A stretch of DNA of 64,000 nucleotides from Paenibacillus silvae (GTDB lineage: Bacteria > Bacillota > Bacilli > Paenibacillales > Paenibacillaceae), in the NCBI RefSeq assembly GCF_014639235.1, contig NZ_BMFU01000001.1:868001-932000 (forward strand), given 5' to 3'. The notes beneath the pieces are model-generated. The model was not told the origin of the DNA. It was given only the letters and a program-made list of their open reading frames with translations, and did no database searches. The position numbers were made by a program, and so were the translations under genes. Below, piece after piece: positions 62,326-64,000 of the stretch (its first letter is position 1; the number at the start of each line of letters is the position of its first letter).

Positions 62326-64000
62326 TTATATGCCCATCGCCTGTGGTGCCATCGGCGGTGGAAGTTCTGTTTTCATAGGTGGAGATTGCTGCATACCCTG
62401 TTGTTGCATCATGAGTTGCTGAACAATCACCAACTGTTGGTCAGGTTTCAGGCTGGCGAATGCTTCCTGTTCCTGTGGTTGCATGGTGGCAACCATTTGT
62501 TCAATGATGCCGACGATTCCTTTCTTCTCTTCCATTTCCTTCATGAGCCTATCTCTGAACGGCACGACATTACGCGGTGCGTACTTCAAGAACTGCTCAT
62601 ACGTGATGTTTCCACGGTTGAGTGCATCATTCAGACTGCTAAGTACAAGGGATTCGGAGTATGTCGAGCTGGGCCCCACATCAATTTTCAGATTTAATTC
62701 CATATCCTTGTACTGTGATCCATTGAACATCTCCGCATATTCTTCTCCATCATCATCCTTTAGTATCACTTGACGTGGGAGGTTGTACTTCACTTTCCAA
62801 AAGTCCTCCCAGATCCGACCAATGTCCTCGATGAAACGATAGAAACGACGCTTGATGGACTCAATTGGAATTGCTGCAGCCTTTTGTAGCAGCATGATTG
62901 CCGTTGCATTGAGCTGTGCTGATGGCGCTGAGCCTGTAGCAGCCTCATCTGCTCCGGTCATTTGGCGTGTATAGCCAAGGATAGCTTCGACCAAGTTGGC
63001 TGCACTGGAACTGATAGTGCCCGGATTAAGGTACTTCACGCCATCCCCCTGTCCTGGCGCCAGACGATCCTCGATCATCTCACCCGGCGCATTAGTAACC
63101 TTGCTCGGGTCGATTGCCTGTGACTTGTAGACCATCTTAGGCCAGCCCGTAAGCTGTACAGACAGGATTTGCATGGCTACCAGCATATTGACCGCTTTCT
63201 GGTTCGGGATCAGTCCCTCTGTGTCACCAATGCCAAAAATGGACTTCTTCCGTCTCTCCCACTGCATCACTGCAAGTGGATAGCGGCTAAGTCCTGTTGC
63301 TGTGGGTTTTTTAAGTGTGATCCCACAACACGTTTTGGCGAACATGATTGCTGGCTTACCATCCTTGTCCTTGCCCTTCCAGTACCGGGTGAGCACTGTC
63401 ACCTTACTGGTGTCATTAAGCTCCACCTTCGCCATGTCATACCCCTGATCTGTCGTCTCCTTGTCGGGCTTGATCTGGGCACGCATGGCTGTACTGACCC
63501 CGTTTGCCTTCGCATAGGCCTTAACGTTGTCGACCATATCACGGCTGCTGATGATAATGTAAGGTTGCTTCTGCACATTGCGCTGCTGAGGATTGCCAAA
63601 GAACACATTAATCGGATCAATAACCTCACCCTCCATCTCTCCAATCCAAGCGAATCGTTTACCGCCCTTCATGTCGTTATCCCAGTAGTAGTGCATCACA
63701 CACGTTCCAGTGTTGGCGGCAGTGTCCAATGCCTCCTCGTTCAGTTCGTCTTGTTTGATACGCTCCCATGTGGCCTCAGAATAGCGACTGAACAGTTCAC
63801 CCACATCAACGTCCATCTGATTGTCCTCGACGATCTCCTGCGCACTGTACACCATCTTGATCTGCTCACTCATGACCGTGGCAACCTTGTGTGTCTCGAT
63901 CATCTTAATGACGTTGAACACCGGACGCGGCAGGTGTTTGGTGCGTTGTGTAGCCGCAGGCCACTGGTCTCCAGCTTTGAACCGCTCATACTCAGGCCAT
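62326..64000 (-). CDS. Phage portal protein (C-terminal part, cut by window edge)
   Basis: The frame is open to the right edge; 557 codons are visible. The segment KHLPRPVFNVIKMIETHKVATVMSEQIKMVYS near the left of the visible protein, FGIGDTEGLIPNQKAVN, LNPGTISSSAANLVEAILGYTRQMTGADEAATGS and the Met/Gln-rich C-terminus (QQLMMQQQGMQQ) match portal proteins of P22/N4-like podoviruses. It forms the dodecameric DNA gate at one capsid vertex. It is the most upstream gene visible; terminase and the N-terminal half of sigK should lie beyond. Confidence 0.88.
   Translation of the reverse strand, partial: WPEYERFKAGDQWPAATQRTKHLPRPVFNVIKMIETHKVATVMSEQIKMVYSAQEIVEDNQMDVDVGELFSRYSEATWERIKQDELNEEALDTAANTGTCVMHYYWDNDMKGGKRFAWIGEMEGEVIDPINVFFGNPQQRNVQKQPYIIISSRDMVDNVKAYAKANGVSTAMRAQIKPDKETTDQGYDMAKVELNDTSKVTVLTRYWKGKDKDGKPAIMFAKTCCGITLKKPTATGLSRYPLAVMQWERRKKSIFGIGDTEGLIPNQKAVNMLVAMQILSVQLTGWPKMVYKSQAIDPSKVTNAPGEMIEDRLAPGQGDGVKYLNPGTISSSAANLVEAILGYTRQMTGADEAATGSAPSAQLNATAIMLLQKAAAIPIESIKRRFYRFIEDIGRIWEDFWKVKYNLPRQVILKDDDGEEYAEMFNGSQYKDMELNLKIDVGPSSTYSESLVLSSLNDALNRGNITYEQFLKYAPRNVVPFRDRLMKEMEEKKGIVGIIEQMVATMQPQEQEAFASLKPDQQLVIVQQLMMQQQGMQQSPPMKTELPPPMAPQAMGI

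Noticed and set aside
1..64000. CRISPR arrays, tRNA or rRNA genes
   Set aside because: I saw no regularly spaced direct repeats and no cloverleaf or rRNA-like sequence.

Overview
The window looks like chromosomal DNA of an endospore-forming, low-to-middle G+C member of the Bacillota, most likely Paenibacillus. The reasons are strong AGGAGG-type ribosome sites, a Fur box, a recognisable C-terminal half of the sporulation sigma factor SigK, and a lipopeptide-type NRPS/PKS locus. The genus is inference; no rRNA or other decisive marker is present.

Positions 1-20.2 kb, minus strand, hold part of a hybrid lipopeptide/polyketide assembly line. A giant protein of about 5585 residues (C-A-T-KS-AT-T-C-A-T-KS-[dead AT]-T-C-A-T-C) is followed, with an 11-bp overlap, by a gene cut by the window edge that starts FAAL-ACP-KS. 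The biosynthetic starter is therefore encoded downstream of an elongation protein. No thioesterase is in view and neither PKS module of the giant protein has a ketoreductase.

Positions 20.2-33.7 kb hold housekeeping and stress genes: a small membrane protein, an NmrA-type quinone reductase, KptA RNA 2'-phosphotransferase, a Hanks-type kinase, hydrolases, an RNase H with a viroplasmin domain, a YetF-type membrane protein, a divergent Fur-controlled siderophore ABC transporter, a MarR/hydrolase pair sharing a perfect 18-bp palindrome, an IscA-like protein, an HxlR regulator and an Fe-S-type HTH regulator. Positions 33.7-41.4 kb hold a CycA-like amino acid permease and an organosulfur-oxidation group (acyl-CoA-dehydrogenase-like flavoenzyme, SfnG, SsuD, HpaB-like) with a divergent TetR regulator.

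Positions 41.4-43.6 kb hold an IS3-type transposase remnant, a lipoprotein and a small secreted protein. At 43,646-44,008 lies only the C-terminal half of sigK. It abuts a large serine recombinase (SpoIVCA type), and from there to the right edge everything is a minus-strand prophage: holin, amidase, a 1580-residue LPD38-type protein, a virion protein with a candidate -1 frameshift into a glucosaminidase domain, tail parts, tailspike, connector, N4-gp56-type capsid, scaffold and portal. This is a sigK-intervening (skin-type) element built from a podovirus-like phage; the sigK N-terminal half should lie beyond position 64,000. Many phage genes are each followed by a compact terminator-like hairpin.
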